A stretch of 64,000 bases of DNA from Clostridiales bacterium Firm_07 (GCA_001604005.1 LVAM01000016.1:25565-89564); one strand, 5' to 3'; shown: positions 1 to 10,258, numbered from the stretch's first letter. The notes: generated by a model from the letters alone, not told the origin. A program made the numbers and translations.

Positions 1-42
1 GAGATTTTATATCGAGTGCCGCCGTATCCGATAAACGATTGA
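1..42 (+). other. possible 3' end of an upstream gene
   Basis: Two plus-strand frames are open from the window edge and stop at 32-34 (TAA) and 40-42 (TGA), just before a terminator hairpin. In Clostridia the gene before spoIIGA is often ftsZ, but 10-13 codons are too few to identify anything here. Confidence 0.25.
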
Positions 43-46
43 AAAA

Positions 47-80
47 AGAAAAAAGCCGCCGCGGCGGCTTTTTTCTTTTT
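47..80 (+). terminator. Rho-independent terminator
   Basis: A GC-rich stem (AAGCCGCC pairing with GGCGGCTT) is flanked by A-rich and T-rich tracts. It separates the upstream gene from the spoIIGA promoter and could work in both directions. Confidence 0.85.
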
Positions 81-92
81 CAAAGACGCGTT

Positions 93-125
93 TTGACAGA
101 CTTTGCGCTTGCCGCTTGGTATAAT
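93..125 (+). promoter_or_regulatory. putative spoIIG promoter with long spacer
   Basis: TTGACA at 93-98 and TATAAT at 120-125 are both perfect hexamers but lie 21 bp apart rather than 17. The Bacillus subtilis spoIIG promoter is known for a 22 bp spacer and Spo0A activation. TTTGACA at 92-98 resembles the reverse of a Spo0A box (TTCGACA) with one mismatch. Spo0A control is inference. Confidence 0.55.
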
Positions 126-152
126 AAAACATCATATGCGCGAGGTGGAGAT

Positions 153-1019
153 ATGGAAACCACAGTCTACGGCGATCTTTTGTTTTTCGTCAATTTTTGC
201 ATGGATTTCCAGTGTCTGTTTCTGACGGCAAAACTCCTGCACCGTCCCTTTTCACTTCGGCGCGGAGGGATCGCCTCCGCGCTCGGCGCGCTTTATGCCG
301 TGGCGGCGCTTTTTTGGGGGATCTCCGGCGCCCCCGCGTTCTTTTTCGATCTTGCGGCGGGGGCGGGCATCGCTTTTATCACTTTCGGCGGGCGCGGGGT
401 AAAATTGCGCGCTTTTCTCATACCGTTTGCCCTTTATTTCGGCGTGTCACTGGCGGTGGGCGGCGTGATGAGCGGCGCGGGCGCACTTCTCTCGCATTTT
501 GATCTTCCGCTCACGGCGGGGAGCGATATTTCCTTTCCCGCTTTTCTCTTTCTCGCCGCGCTCGGTGGGGGGGCCACCTTTCTCTGGGGCAAACTTTGTC
601 GCCGCCGCGCGGGCGTCACAAGAGCGAAACTGCGCCTTGCAGTGGGGGAAAAAGAGATCACGGTGTCTGCTTTTGCCGACAGCGGCAATTTTCTTTCCGA
701 TCCCATCGGCGGGAGACCGGTGGCGCTCCTTGACTTTGGCACGGCAAAGAAAATTTTACCGGAGAGGGTGATCGCGGCGGCGGAGAGCGGGAATTTTTCG
801 GAGATCGCCGCGTGGGGCGCGGAATGGTCGCGCCGCGTGCGTCTTGTTCCGGCGGGCAGCGTCGCGGGGGAAAAGATGCTGTTGGCAGTGGCACCCGACC
901 GCGCGTATCTGGACGCGGGTGGGGGAGAGGCACCGTGCGATCTTCTCATTGCGCCGGCGAAATTGCGTCCGGATACGGGAGACGAGGCGCTCATTCCGTC
1001 GGAATTGATCATCAAATAG
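153..1019 (+). CDS. spoIIGA: SpoIIGA, sporulation sigma-E processing peptidase
   Basis: A 288-aa membrane protease expected to cleave the pro-sequence of sigma-E in the mother cell. The N-terminal ~150 residues hold several hydrophobic membrane segments. The C-terminal half carries the aspartic-protease-like DSGN motif at about residue 176, matching the catalytic Asp region of Bacillus SpoIIGA. The ATG at 153 follows GAGGTGGAG at 142-150 and is preferred over an in-frame TTG at 39 that would run through the terminator and promoter. Its neighbour sigE starts 16 bp downstream, which is the conserved spoIIG operon order and supports the call. Confidence 0.92.
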   Translation: METTVYGDLLFFVNFCMDFQCLFLTAKLLHRPFSLRRGGIASALGALYAVAALFWGISGAPAFFFDLAAGAGIAFITFGGRGVKLRAFLIPFALYFGVSLAVGGVMSGAGALLSHFDLPLTAGSDISFPAFLFLAALGGGATFLWGKLCRRRAGVTRAKLRLAVGEKEITVSAFADSGNFLSDPIGGRPVALLDFGTAKKILPERVIAAAESGNFSEIAAWGAEWSRRVRLVPAGSVAGEKMLLAVAPDRAYLDAGGGEAPCDLLIAPAKLRPDTGDEALIPSELIIK

Positions 1020-1035
1020 GGAGGACAGAGGAACG

Positions 1036-1734
1036 ATGTGGGAAAGATTTTTTGCGGCGATACGGCGCTTTTTCGCGTTACGTAAGGGGGTATATTACGT
1101 CAACGGGCCCGACGTGCTGCCCTCGCCTCTTTCGCCCGAAAAGGAGAGCGAGGCGCTCTCCAATCTCGCGGCGGGCGACGAGGCGGCGCGTTCGATGCTG
1201 ATCGAGCACAATCTGCGGCTTGTCGTCTATATCGCGCGGCGCTTTGAAAGTGCGGGCACGGGGCTTGAAGATTTGGTCTCCATCGGCACGGTGGGATTGA
1301 TCAAAGCGATCAATACGTTTCGCGCCGACAAAAAGATCAAACTTGCCACCTATGCTTCGCGGTGCATCGAAAACGAGATTTTGATGTATATGCGCAAAAA
1401 AAGCGCGCGGCGGGGCGAGGTGTCCATCGACGAGCCGCTTAACACCGATTGGGACGGAAACGAGTTGCTCCTTTCCGACGTTTTGGGCAGCGAAGAAGAC
1501 GGCGTCGGTTATTTGTTGGAACAAAGCGAGGAGCGCCGCGTCCTGCACTCGGCGCTGGATACGCTTTCCCCGCGTGAGCGCCTCATCATCGAACTGCGTT
1601 ACGGCTTTTCGGGCGGCAAAGAGCAGACGCAAAAAGAGGTTGCGGATCTTCTCGGCATTTCGCAATCCTACATATCCCGCCTTGAAAAAAAGATCCTTTC
1701 GGAATTGCGCGGCGAGATCGCGGGAAAGATCTGA
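1036..1734 (+). CDS. sigE: RNA polymerase sporulation sigma factor SigE
   Basis: A 232-aa sigma-70 family protein, the early mother-cell sigma factor. The N-terminus has a hydrophobic, basic stretch followed by [10 protein letters not shown], typical of the SigE pro-region and cleavage neighbourhood. Region 2 is seen around residues 55-125 ([40 protein letters not shown]). Region 4 with its helix-turn-helix is near the C-terminus ([21 protein letters not shown]). It lies directly after spoIIGA and is probably cotranscribed. SigK is a close paralogue, but the spoIIGA linkage favours SigE. Confidence 0.95.
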   Translation: MWERFFAAIRRFFALRKGVYYVNGPDVLPSPLSPEKESEALSNLAAGDEAARSMLIEHNLRLVVYIARRFESAGTGLEDLVSIGTVGLIKAINTFRADKKIKLATYASRCIENEILMYMRKKSARRGEVSIDEPLNTDWDGNELLLSDVLGSEEDGVGYLLEQSEERRVLHSALDTLSPRERLIIELRYGFSGGKEQTQKEVADLLGISQSYISRLEKKILSELRGEIAGKI

Positions 1735-1753
1735 ATATTTTTCGTAAAACCTC

Positions 1754-1782
1754 TTGCAAAAAAGCGAAAGGTGTGTTATAAT
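1754..1782 (+). promoter_or_regulatory. rpmE promoter
   Basis: TTGCAA at 1754-1759 and TATAAT at 1777-1782 with a 17 bp spacer, 32 bp upstream of the rpmE start. This is a housekeeping sigma-A type promoter. Confidence 0.75.
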
Positions 1783-1813
1783 CTATTCATTCTGTGAAAA
1801 GGAGTGTGCCAAG

Positions 1814-2020
1814 ATGAAAGCAGGAATTCATCCGTCCTATGAAGATGTCACCATCATTTGCGCTTGCGGCAATGTGGTGAAAACCAAATCTACCAACGGC
1901 GGGGAAATGAAGGTTGAAATTTGCTCGAAATGCCACCCGTTCTTCACCGGCAAGCAGAAACTTGTCGATGCGGGCGGTCGCGTTGATAAGTTCAACAGAC
2001 GGCTCCAAGCAAGAAAATGA
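1814..2020 (+). CDS. rpmE: 50S ribosomal protein L31, zinc-binding type
   Basis: A 68-aa protein with the L31 start [10 protein letters not shown] and the signature [10 protein letters not shown]. Cysteines at 16, 18, 37 and 40 give the zinc-binding (C+) form, so this is the zinc-dependent paralogue. The ATG at 1814 follows AAAAGGAG at 1797-1802. Upstream in-frame start codons lie in the promoter. A terminator follows directly. Confidence 0.96.
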   Translation: MKAGIHPSYEDVTIICACGNVVKTKSTNGGEMKVEICSKCHPFFTGKQKLVDAGGRVDKFNRRLQARK

Positions 2021-2051
2021 CCGTTTCCCGGTGAGCCGCAAGGCTCGCTCC

Positions 2052-2088
2052 GGGCAGACCGTCCCTTGGCGGTCTGCCCTTTCTTTTT
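2052..2088 (+). terminator. terminator after rpmE
   Basis: GGGCAGACCG and CGGTCTGCCC form a 10 bp stem followed by TTTCTTTTT. It ends 13 bp before hflX, for which I see no separate promoter, so readthrough may supply hflX. Confidence 0.9.
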
Positions 2089-2101
2089 GACGAGGTGTAC
2101 G

Positions 2102-3388
2102 ATGGAAGAGGAAAAACTGAGAGAAGGAACGCGCGCGGCGCTGGTGAGCGTAACTTTGCGCGGCGAGGGCGAAAAAGAAACGCGGGCGAGCCTTGCGGAA
2201 TTGGAACGGCTCCTTGACAGCGCGGGCGGCGTTGCCGTTTTTTCTCTTGTGCAAAACAAGGAGGCGCCCGACGCGCGCACCTATCTCGGCAGCGGAAAGG
2301 TGGCGGAACTGCGCTTTTACTGCGCCGCGCAAAATATCGAACTGGTGGTTTTTGACGGCGAGCTTTCTCCCTCGCAGATCCGCAATCTCGAAGACGCGCT
2401 CGGCGGCATCCCCGTGATCGACCGCTCTATGCTGATCCTCGATATTTTCGCCTTGCACGCCGAGAGCGGAGAGGGCAAACTGCAAGTAGAGTTGGCGCAA
2501 CTGCAATATACGGCACCGCGTCTTCTCGGCAAAGGCGGCGTGCTGTCGCGTCAGGGCGGCGGCATCGGCACGCGGGGACCGGGCGAGACGCAGCTTGAAA
2601 CCGACAAACGCCATCTCTCCCGCCGTATACAATCGCTTCGCCGCGCGCTGGACGAAATCGCCCGCGACCGCGCGACGCAGAGGCAATCGAGAGACCGCTC
2701 CGGGCTTTGCCGCGTGGCGATCGTGGGATATACCAACGCGGGAAAATCCACGTTGCTCAACACCCTGACCGACGCGGGAATTTTGGCGGAGGACAAACTT
2801 TTTGCCACGCTGGACGCGACCACAAGACAATGCCGCTTGCCGTCGGGAAAAACGGTTTTGCTGACCGACACAGTCGGCTTTATTCGCAATTTGCCGCATC
2901 ATCTGATCCACGCTTTTCACTCCACGCTCGACGAGGTGCGCTACGCCGATCTGCTTCTTGTAGTGCTCGACGCCTCGGATGAGGAAGCGGGCGCACAGCT
3001 TGCCGTAACGGAAGAATTGCTCCATAGTCTCGGCGCGTCGGAAAAGCCGGTGCTGTACGTCTTCAATAAGTGTGACCGCGGCGCGGCAATCCCCGCCGCG
3101 ACGCTCGGTAAAGAACGTGTCGCTTATATTTCCGCCAAGACGGGGCAGGGCGTGGAGGCGATGCTTTCCCGCATCGACGAGATGCTCTCGGAGAGTGCGC
3201 ACACCGTTACCTATTTCTTCCCGCCCGACGCGGGCAAGGAACTTTCTCGCCTTTTTGCGGCGGGGAGCGCAAAGGACGTCGAATATCTGCCCAACGGCAC
3301 GCGCGTGCGCGCCGCGGTCGACGCGCAACTCCGCGGGCAACTGCAAAGATTTGAGGAAAAGAACGGAGAGAAAAATGGAGAAAGATAA
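2102..3388 (+). CDS. hflX: GTPase HflX
   Basis: A 428-aa ribosome-associated GTPase that rescues or splits stalled ribosomes under stress. The N-terminal HflX domain is followed by a coiled linker with the GGxGxRGPGETxLE hallmark. The G domain has P-loop GYTNAGKST at about residue 207, switch DTVGFIRNLP and NKCD. The ATG at 2102 follows the GAGGTG ribosome site. The 3' end overlaps the next gene by 14 bp, suggesting translational coupling. Confidence 0.95.
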   Translation: MEEEKLREGTRAALVSVTLRGEGEKETRASLAELERLLDSAGGVAVFSLVQNKEAPDARTYLGSGKVAELRFYCAAQNIELVVFDGELSPSQIRNLEDALGGIPVIDRSMLILDIFALHAESGEGKLQVELAQLQYTAPRLLGKGGVLSRQGGGIGTRGPGETQLETDKRHLSRRIQSLRRALDEIARDRATQRQSRDRSGLCRVAIVGYTNAGKSTLLNTLTDAGILAEDKLFATLDATTRQCRLPSGKTVLLTDTVGFIRNLPHHLIHAFHSTLDEVRYADLLLVVLDASDEEAGAQLAVTEELLHSLGASEKPVLYVFNKCDRGAAIPAATLGKERVAYISAKTGQGVEAMLSRIDEMLSESAHTVTYFFPPDAGKELSRLFAAGSAKDVEYLPNGTRVRAAVDAQLRGQLQRFEEKNGEKNGER

Positions 3389-4016
3389 GCCGATTTTTCG
3401 CACCGTTTTGCGGGATATCGAGATAAGGATCGAGGAAAAACGATCGGTTTTTCTCTCCGTCGCGCATCGCGCCGAAAACGAGGAAGCGGTGCAGGCGTTT
3501 CTTGCCGCGCGCCGTAAACTCTATCCCGACGCGCGCCATCTCGTGTACGCCTTTTTGCTGGAAAACGGCGCGGCGCGCTATGCCGACGACAGCGAGCCGC
3601 AGGGCACGGCGGGAATGCCGACGCTGGAAGCCATACGCCGCGCGGAACTCTCCGACGTCGTGGTGGCGACCACCCGCTATTTCGGCGGTATACTGCTTGG
3701 CGCGGGGGGATTGACGCGTGCCTACGCGGCGGCGGCAAAGGCGGCGCTTGACGCTGCGGGCGTTGCCGAGTATTATCCTTTTTCGTATTATGTATTGGCA
3801 CTAAACTATGCCGATCATCGTAAATTGCAAAACGAGTTTCCCCGCTATGGCGCGATGGAAAAAAACTGCGATTTTGCGGAAAACGTGCGTCTGACTGTCG
3901 CCGTACCCGCCGGCGCGGGCGAAGATTTTTGCCGCCGAGTGGTCGAAGTGACGGCAGGGAGAACGATCCCGCAACCGGCGGGAGCTGGACGGGAATTTTT
4001 GCCCGCGGAAACATAA
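3375..4016 (+). CDS. yigZ: YigZ/IMPACT family protein
   Basis: A 213-aa protein of the UPF0029/IMPACT family. Visible hallmarks are DDSEPQGTAGMP and TTRYFGGILLGAGGLTRAY, both conserved in this family. The C-terminal ~80 residues form the small EF-G-IV-like domain. Family members are linked to translation control, but the biochemical role in bacteria is unsettled. The ATG at 3375 sits inside the hflX end with GGAGAG just upstream. Confidence 0.88.
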   Translation: MEKDKPIFRTVLRDIEIRIEEKRSVFLSVAHRAENEEAVQAFLAARRKLYPDARHLVYAFLLENGAARYADDSEPQGTAGMPTLEAIRRAELSDVVVATTRYFGGILLGAGGLTRAYAAAAKAALDAAGVAEYYPFSYYVLALNYADHRKLQNEFPRYGAMEKNCDFAENVRLTVAVPAGAGEDFCRRVVEVTAGRTIPQPAGAGREFLPAET

Positions 4017-4022
4017 AATCAC

Positions 4023-4071
4023 AAAAATCGCCCCCTCGCCGCGTGCGGCGGAGGACGATTTTTTATTTTTG
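4023..4071 (+). terminator. terminator after yigZ
   Basis: An imperfect stem runs from AAAATCGCCCCCTCGCCGC to its complement GGCGGAGGACGATTTTT, followed by a T-rich tail. Confidence 0.8.
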
Positions 4072-4152
4072 TAAAAAAATTCGCGAAAAAAAAGAGTTTT
4101 TCGGTGGTTGTTTGTATATTTTATTGTAAATTGCGAGAAAGGCGGTGGATTT

Positions 4153-5160
4153 GTGTCGAATATTCGGGAGATGATCGCCGCGCGGGAGCGCGCCGCGTTG
4201 TCACCGTACGCATTTTTATCGGAAAATACGAAAGGGCGCGAACACGCCGTTTCTCCGTCCGATCTGCGCACGGAATTCCAACGTGATCGCGACAGGATCA
4301 TTCACTGTCAGTCGTTTCGGCGGCTGATGTACAAAACGCAGGTCTTTCTTGCCCCCGCCGGAGACCATTACCGCACGCGCCTTACGCACACGCTGGAAGT
4401 AACGCAGATCGCCCGCACGGCGGCACGCGCGCTGTCCCTCAACGAAGATCTGACCGAGGCGATCGGTTTGGCGCACGACCTCGGGCACACGCCTTTCGGT
4501 CACGCGGGCGAGAGTGTGATGCGGCAGATGTTCTCGGAGGATTTTTCACATAATATGCAGGGCGTGCGCGTGGTGGAGAAACTGGAAAACGACGGCGCGG
4601 GGCTCAATTTGACATACGAAGTGCGTGAGGGTATCGCCTGTCACACGGGCGACACGTTGCCTTCTACGCTTGAAGGGCGCTTGATCCGTTTTGCGGACCG
4701 CATCGCCTACATCAACCACGATATCGACGACGCGTTGCGCGCGGGTATTTTGACAAACGAAGAGATCCCCGCCGATCTGCGCGCCGTGCTCGGCGAAACG
4801 CACGGGAAACGCATCGACACGATGGTTTCTTCGCTTGTGCGCGCCAGTATGGGGAAAGACGACATTGCGATGGAGCCGGAAATTGCCGAGGCGACCGACG
4901 CCTTGCGCGAGTTTCTTTTTGCGCGGGTGTATCGGGATTCCATCGCCAAAGTGGAAGAAGTCAAGGCAAAAAGTATGCTGGCGCAGTTGTTTACGTATTT
5001 TACCGATCATCCCGAAAAAATGCCGCCGCTTTATCGGGGCATTGCCAAAAATGAGGGTGTGCTTCGCGCCGTATGCGACTATCTTTCCGGTATGACCGAT
5101 CGATTTGCCATTGAAACCTACCGGGAAATCTTTATGCCGGAGGTGTGGCGCGTCAAATGA
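4153..5160 (+). CDS. dgt: dGTPase-like HD-domain triphosphohydrolase
   Basis: A 335-aa HD-superfamily protein of the Dgt type, expected to hydrolyse dNTPs to deoxynucleosides and tripolyphosphate. The metal-binding HD signature is spread over HTLEV (about residue 79) and HDLGHTPFGH (about residue 108). The GTG at 4153 follows AAAGGCGGTGG, so the longer frame opening at 4108 is rejected. The stop overlaps the dnaG start as ATGA. Placement upstream of dnaG-rpoD is common in Clostridia and links nucleotide supply to replication. Confidence 0.9.
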   Translation: MSNIREMIAARERAALSPYAFLSENTKGREHAVSPSDLRTEFQRDRDRIIHCQSFRRLMYKTQVFLAPAGDHYRTRLTHTLEVTQIARTAARALSLNEDLTEAIGLAHDLGHTPFGHAGESVMRQMFSEDFSHNMQGVRVVEKLENDGAGLNLTYEVREGIACHTGDTLPSTLEGRLIRFADRIAYINHDIDDALRAGILTNEEIPADLRAVLGETHGKRIDTMVSSLVRASMGKDDIAMEPEIAEATDALREFLFARVYRDSIAKVEEVKAKSMLAQLFTYFTDHPEKMPPLYRGIAKNEGVLRAVCDYLSGMTDRFAIETYREIFMPEVWRVK

Positions 5161-6935
5161 TACCGCGTGAGATTTTGGAGGAGATCCGCTACCGCTGTGA
5201 CATAGAAGACGTGATCGGCAGTTATGTCACATTGAAGCGTGCGGGCTCCAACCGCAACGGGCTTTGCCCCTTTCACAGCGAAAAAACGCCGTCCTTTACG
5301 GTTTTTCCCGCCACCAAAAGTTTTTATTGCTTCGGGTGCGGCGCGGGCGGCGACGTTATTACGTTTATTCAAAAAATCGAAAATCTCGATTACGTCGGCG
5401 CGGTGGAAGCGCTTGCCAAGCGTGCGGGGATCTCGATCCCGAACGAGAGTGTCGGAACGCGCGGCGGCGTTTCACGCCGACGCGTGCTGGACGCCAATCT
5501 GGAAGCGGCAAAATTTTTCCGCAACTGCCTCTTTGATCCCGTCATCGGCAAAGCGGGTATGGCGTATCTGACAGGCGAGCGCCGCCTTTCCACCGCCGTC
5601 ATTCGCCGTTTCGGACTGGGGTTTGCCCCCAACGATTTCGGAATGTTGACCAACTATCTCAAAAAACGCGGCTTTTCGGAGGAAGAACTGCTTGCCGCGT
5701 TTCTCTGCGGCAGATCGCAGAAAACGCATCAACTTTTCGACCTCTTCCGCAACCGCGTGATCTTTCCCGTTATCGACACGACGGGGGATGTGGTCGCTTT
5801 CGGCGGGCGCGTGATGGACGATAGCAAGCCGAAATATCTCAACTCTTCCGATACCCCTTGTTTTAAGAAAAGCCGCGTGCTTTTCGGACTCAATTACGCC
5901 AAGGCGCACGCCGCGGAGCAGATGATTTTGTGCGAGGGGTATATGGACACCATCGCGATGCACGCGGCGGGATTTGAAAACGCCGTGGCAACGCTCGGTA
6001 CGGCGATCACACCCGAGCACGCGCGGCTTCTTTCACGCTACACCAAGCGCGTCGTCATCAATTACGACAGTGACGACGCGGGACAGCGCGCCGCCGACAA
6101 GGCGATGGCGCTCCTTGACGAAGTGGGACTTGAAGTGCGGGTGCTCAAACTCACCGGCGCGAAAGACGCCGACGAGTATATCCGCAAATTCGGCGCGGAC
6201 GCTTTCCGGCGGACGATCGAGGAGAGCCGCACCGCTTTCGATCATAAACTGAACGCCTTGCTTTCGCGCTTCGACGTTTCGACGACCGAAGGCAAGATCC
6301 GCGCCGCGAGGGAGACGGTCTCCATCATTGCCGCGGTGCCTTCCGGTGTGGAGCGCGAACTGTATCTCACCGCCGCGGCGGAGAAGATCGGCATTGCCAA
6401 AGAAGGGCTTCAAAACGACGTCGCCCGCGCGCGAAGAGCGCTGGCGGCAAACGCGGCGAAAGAGCGCGGACGCGAGAAAAACGCAGAGGCGTTTCGTTTC
6501 GGCGATCGCGTCAGCCCCGACGCGGCGAAAGATCCCGCCGCGGCAAACGCCGAAGAAACGGCACTGGGATTGCTTTTGCTTTATCCCGAACACCGCGCGG
6601 CGGTAAAGGCGGGAAAAATCGCACTCTCGGTCGAGGATTTCGCCACCGATCTCGGTCGGCGTGCCTTTGCGGCGATGACGGAAATGGAAGAAAGCGACGA
6701 CGCCTTCCTTTTCGCAAGGCTCGGGGAAACCCTTTCGCCCGACGAAATGGGCAGGTTGGAGCGGGCAAGGCGGGAGAGGCAATCGCTTTCCAACAATGAT
6801 GAAGAAGTTTTGCGCGCGGCGGCGGAGTTTTTGCGTACCGCGCGGGAAAAACGCGAAGCGACGGCGCGCGGCGACTGGCAAAGCGAGATTCGGCGCCGCC
6901 GCGCCGCTCGAAATCAAGATAAGCAACAAAACTAA
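5157..6935 (+). CDS. dnaG: DNA primase
   Basis: A 592-aa primase making RNA primers at the replication fork. The N-terminal CHC2 zinc finger is visible as CPFH (about residue 37) and CFGCGAGGD. The central Toprim domain has CEGYMD and the DSDDAG metal site. The C-terminal ~150 residues would bind DnaB. The ATG at 5157 overlaps the dgt stop and lies 11 bp after GGAGGTG. The alternative GTG at 5145 overlaps that ribosome site. It belongs to a dgt-dnaG-rpoD operon (macromolecular synthesis type). Confidence 0.96.
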   Translation: MIPREILEEIRYRCDIEDVIGSYVTLKRAGSNRNGLCPFHSEKTPSFTVFPATKSFYCFGCGAGGDVITFIQKIENLDYVGAVEALAKRAGISIPNESVGTRGGVSRRRVLDANLEAAKFFRNCLFDPVIGKAGMAYLTGERRLSTAVIRRFGLGFAPNDFGMLTNYLKKRGFSEEELLAAFLCGRSQKTHQLFDLFRNRVIFPVIDTTGDVVAFGGRVMDDSKPKYLNSSDTPCFKKSRVLFGLNYAKAHAAEQMILCEGYMDTIAMHAAGFENAVATLGTAITPEHARLLSRYTKRVVINYDSDDAGQRAADKAMALLDEVGLEVRVLKLTGAKDADEYIRKFGADAFRRTIEESRTAFDHKLNALLSRFDVSTTEGKIRAARETVSIIAAVPSGVERELYLTAAAEKIGIAKEGLQNDVARARRALAANAAKERGREKNAEAFRFGDRVSPDAAKDPAAANAEETALGLLLLYPEHRAAVKAGKIALSVEDFATDLGRRAFAAMTEMEESDDAFLFARLGETLSPDEMGRLERARRERQSLSNNDEEVLRAAAEFLRTAREKREATARGDWQSEIRRRRAARNQDKQQN

Positions 6936-6949
6936 CGGAGGATGTGCAA

Positions 6950-8122
6950 ATGAGCAAAAACACGGCAGAAAAGATCGAAGGAGAAGCGGAAGACAGCGTG
7001 TTTGCCGCAGAAAGGATCGAGGAAGAGCAAGAGGGCGAAGGAAAGAAAGCCGACGTCAGCGAACTGATTGAAAAAGGTAAGAAAGGCGAACTTTCCACCG
7101 ACGATCTGGACGAAGCGATCGAGAGTATGAACTATGATATGGACAGCCTTGAAAAACTCTACGACGCGTTTGAAGACAACGGCGTGGCGCTGCCCGACGA
7201 GCTTTCCTCTTCGGAACTGAACGAGATCGAAAGCGAAGTGGAAAACTTCGGCGGCGGCGAAAATATGGAGCGTATGCTCGAACAGGAAGGACTTGCCATC
7301 GACGATCCGGTGCGCATGTACCTCAAAGAGATCGGCAAGGTGCCGCTGTTGACGACCGAACGCGAAAAAGAACTTGCCGAGCGTATGGCGGCGGGGGATG
7401 AGGCCGCCAAAAACGAACTGACCGAGGCGAACCTCCGTCTTGTCGTCAGCATCGCCAAACGTTACGTGGGCAAAGGGATGTTCTTCCTCGACCTCATTCA
7501 AGAGGGCAATTTGGGGCTTATGCGCGCGGTGGACAAGTTCGATTACACCAAAGGCTATAAATTCTCCACGTACGCCACCTGGTGGATCCGTCAGGCGATC
7601 ACCCGCGCCATCGCGGATCAGGCGCGTACCATCCGCATACCGGTACATATGGTGGAGACCATTCACAAAGTTTCGCGCTATCAGCGGCAGATGTTGCAGG
7701 AACTCGGCAGAGAGGCAACGCCCGCCGAGATCGGCGAGAAAATGGGACTTTCCGCCGAGCGCGTGCGCGAGATCATCAAAGTGTCTCTCGATCCCGTTTC
7801 GCTGGAAACGCCGATCGGCGAGGAAGAAGACAGCCACCTCGGCGATTTCATTCCCGACGAGGACACGCCGGCGCCCGCGGACGCCGCCTCCGCCGCGATC
7901 TTGCGCGAAATGATCGAGCGCGAACTCAACACCCTTACCCCCCGCGAAGCGGAAGTCATCAAACTGCGCTTCGGACTGCGCGACGGGCGCACCCGCACGC
8001 TGGAAGAAGTGGGCAAGGAGTTTGACATCACGCGTGAGCGTATTCGGCAGATCGAATCCAAGGCGCTCCGCAAACTGCGCCATCCCAGCCGCGCGCGGCA
8101 TCTGCGCGGATTTCTTGATTGA
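6950..8122 (+). CDS. rpoD: RNA polymerase primary sigma factor SigA
   Basis: A 390-aa housekeeping sigma factor. A short acidic region 1.1 precedes region 1.2 ([16 protein letters not shown]). Region 2 contains [14 protein letters not shown] and [15 protein letters not shown], and region 4.2 contains [15 protein letters not shown]. The ATG at 6950 follows CGGAGGATG. A GTG two codons upstream lies too close to that site. It is 14 bp after dnaG and probably in the same transcript. Confidence 0.97.
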   Translation: MSKNTAEKIEGEAEDSVFAAERIEEEQEGEGKKADVSELIEKGKKGELSTDDLDEAIESMNYDMDSLEKLYDAFEDNGVALPDELSSSELNEIESEVENFGGGENMERMLEQEGLAIDDPVRMYLKEIGKVPLLTTEREKELAERMAAGDEAAKNELTEANLRLVVSIAKRYVGKGMFFLDLIQEGNLGLMRAVDKFDYTKGYKFSTYATWWIRQAITRAIADQARTIRIPVHMVETIHKVSRYQRQMLQELGREATPAEIGEKMGLSAERVREIIKVSLDPVSLETPIGEEEDSHLGDFIPDEDTPAPADAASAAILREMIERELNTLTPREAEVIKLRFGLRDGRTRTLEEVGKEFDITRERIRQIESKALRKLRHPSRARHLRGFLD

Positions 8123-8125
8123 TCT

Positions 8126-8155
8126 CTTTTCTTGTCATTTTTGACAAAAGAAAGC
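8126..8155 (+). terminator. weak terminator-like hairpin after rpoD
   Basis: CTTTTCTTGTCA pairs with TGACAAAAGAAAG around a TTTT loop. The stem is AT-rich and lacks a clear U-tract, so termination may be partial. The rest of 8123-8290 shows no gene or other clear element. Confidence 0.5.
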
Positions 8156-8295
8156 GGGCGGAGTTTGTTACAATCACAAAACGTGTGTGGATTTTGCAAA
8201 AAGAAGTGTCTCGCGTTTTGTGAAAACTTTCTCTAAAACGCCGCACACGCGGCCGCCTCGCTTCCGCGCACGCGATTTTCGCCCGGAAAGAGAAC

Positions 8296-8324
8296 TTGAC
8301 AGGGCATAAAAAATATTGTAAAAT
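8296..8324 (+). promoter_or_regulatory. promoter of solute-binding lipoprotein
   Basis: TTGACA at 8296-8301 and TAAAAT at 8319-8324 with a 17 bp spacer. A second TATAAT at 8324-8329 would need a 22 bp spacer and is less likely. Confidence 0.7.
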
Positions 8325-8373
8325 ATAATAGTATAACGACATTTCCACGCAAGGAAAGGAAGGATTCCATACT

Positions 8374-10248
8374 ATGGTAAAAAAACTTCTCTGCCTTTTG
8401 CTGGTGCTTGTGATGGCGCTTCCGTTTTTCTCTTCTTGCAAAAAGAAGCAAGACGTCATCGAGCAGATCAGCACCGACGCCTCGCGCCTGACGACCACGC
8501 TCAATATGTGGGTGATGACGGGCGAAGAGGGCGTTGACGAAGAACAGGCGAAAGCCATCAACGACGCGATCAACAACATCACAAAGGCGAAGTTCAAAAC
8601 CAAACTGAACATCAAATACGTCAAAGAATCCGAGTATTACGCGAAAGTGGAGGAGGCATTTGCCGCCAACGCCGCCGCCATCGAAGCCGAGAAGCAGAGA
8701 AAGCGCGAGGAGCGCGACGCGATCCGACAGGGGATCATTTCGGCGGATTCGATCAAGAGCGACGAGGTGGTGGGAGACGTCACGGTCTATAACGAATACG
8801 GCGTGCCGGAACTCAAATATCCCGAAGCGAAGGATTATCAGGTAGACATTTTCTTCATCGGCAGTTTTGAAAAGTACCGCAGTTATGCCGATCAGAATTT
8901 GCTTATCGCGCTTGACGGCAAACTGGAAAATACGGCGATCAAACTGCGCTCCTATCTCAACGACGAATTGCTTGAAGGCGCGCGCTACGACGGCTCGATC
9001 TTCGGTATCCCCAACAACGGTACGATCGGCGAATATACCTATCTTTTGTTGGATGAAACGCTGATGAACCGTTTCGGCTACACGGCAACGGATTTTGAGA
9101 CCGCCTCGCTTTTCGATGCGGATTGCCGCAAGTTCCTCGATCTTGTTTTCGCCGCGGGAGAGGGCATCTATCCCATTTACAGCGAAGACGGAACGGTGGA
9201 TATCCCGTTTGTACATTATTGGAATTACGGCGAGGGAACGAACGGCGAATATACGCTGTATCCCGACAGTTTCTCGCTTTTCGGCGGCGTTTTCGACAAC
9301 ACCTATCAGCACGGTCAACAGATCGGTTACAGCAACGTGCTTGCCGATATGCGCTATATGCAGCTGCGTGAGGCAAAGACCTATTATGAAAACACGGCGG
9401 GCTACATCACGCAGGACGCGAACGCAGCCGCCGCCGCACGCATCGTAAAAGGCGGTTATGAACTCCGCGCACAGCTGGAAGCCGAGGGCTACACCGTTCT
9501 GACGGTCGCCGCTCCCCGCGTGACCGACGAGACGGTTTTCTCCTCGATGTTTGCCATCGGCGGGTACACCGCGGACGATGCGCGCGCGATGGAGATCATC
9601 ACGTATCTCAACACCAACGTGGAATTCCGCAACCTCCTGCAATACGGCATCGAGGGTGTCAACTATACGAAACACACGAAGGTCGTCGGCGGCAAAGAGC
9701 GCACGTATGTCACGATGAACAAGGACAATAAATATGTGCTGGACGTTGCCAAGACCGGCAATATGTTCCTTGCCTATCCCTGCGGAGAGGAAAATATCGA
9801 AATTTGGGAATACGGCAAAAAGCAAAACCTGGATGCGATCGGTTACCCGACGCTCGGAATGTTCTTTGATCTGCGCGCGAAAAAAGACGGACAATATCAG
9901 ATCTCCGAACAGAATATGAAGATCATCGCCGCCGTTTCGCAGAAACTGGAAGCGTATTTGGACGCCGTTACGACAACGGAAGGGATCCGCACGATCTATG
10001 AAAACGCGTCTTCTTTCCAACTGAACGCTTCGGCAATGGCGACCTATCTCCTGTCTTTGGTGGGCGATGACGTCACCTATACGCTCGGCACAGAGGTGAA
10101 AACCGTGACAGAGAGCGATCTCGCCGCCGCGCTTGCCTATGCGACCGACGATAACCGGGAAGCCGAAACGATGATCAAATCGCCCTTGGCGCTGTATCTC
10201 AACTGGCGTGATGCCAGCGGACTGGCGGACGCGTTCAGAGAAAACTGA
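8374..10248 (+). CDS. extracellular solute-binding lipoprotein
   Basis: A 624-aa secreted lipoprotein. The N-terminus has a signal peptide ending in the lipobox FFSSC (Cys at 22), so it would be anchored outside the membrane. A lysine-rich linker and charged helices precede a family 1 type solute-binding fold (IFFIGSFEKYRSYADQ and a long C-terminal alpha/beta region). Sugar or glycan ligands are typical for this family, but no permease genes are adjacent, so the partner transporter must lie elsewhere. AAGGAAAGGA precedes the start. Confidence 0.75.
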   Translation: MVKKLLCLLLVLVMALPFFSSCKKKQDVIEQISTDASRLTTTLNMWVMTGEEGVDEEQAKAINDAINNITKAKFKTKLNIKYVKESEYYAKVEEAFAANAAAIEAEKQRKREERDAIRQGIISADSIKSDEVVGDVTVYNEYGVPELKYPEAKDYQVDIFFIGSFEKYRSYADQNLLIALDGKLENTAIKLRSYLNDELLEGARYDGSIFGIPNNGTIGEYTYLLLDETLMNRFGYTATDFETASLFDADCRKFLDLVFAAGEGIYPIYSEDGTVDIPFVHYWNYGEGTNGEYTLYPDSFSLFGGVFDNTYQHGQQIGYSNVLADMRYMQLREAKTYYENTAGYITQDANAAAAARIVKGGYELRAQLEAEGYTVLTVAAPRVTDETVFSSMFAIGGYTADDARAMEIITYLNTNVEFRNLLQYGIEGVNYTKHTKVVGGKERTYVTMNKDNKYVLDVAKTGNMFLAYPCGEENIEIWEYGKKQNLDAIGYPTLGMFFDLRAKKDGQYQISEQNMKIIAAVSQKLEAYLDAVTTTEGIRTIYENASSFQLNASAMATYLLSLVGDDVTYTLGTEVKTVTESDLAAALAYATDDNREAETMIKSPLALYLNWRDASGLADAFREN

Positions 10249-10258
10249 TCCACATAAA

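Noticed and set aside
8123..8290. Extra promoter near TTGACA at 8141
   Set aside because: The nearest -10 (TACAAT) needs a 22 bp spacer and the TTGACA is part of a hairpin; no gene follows before the better promoter at 8296.
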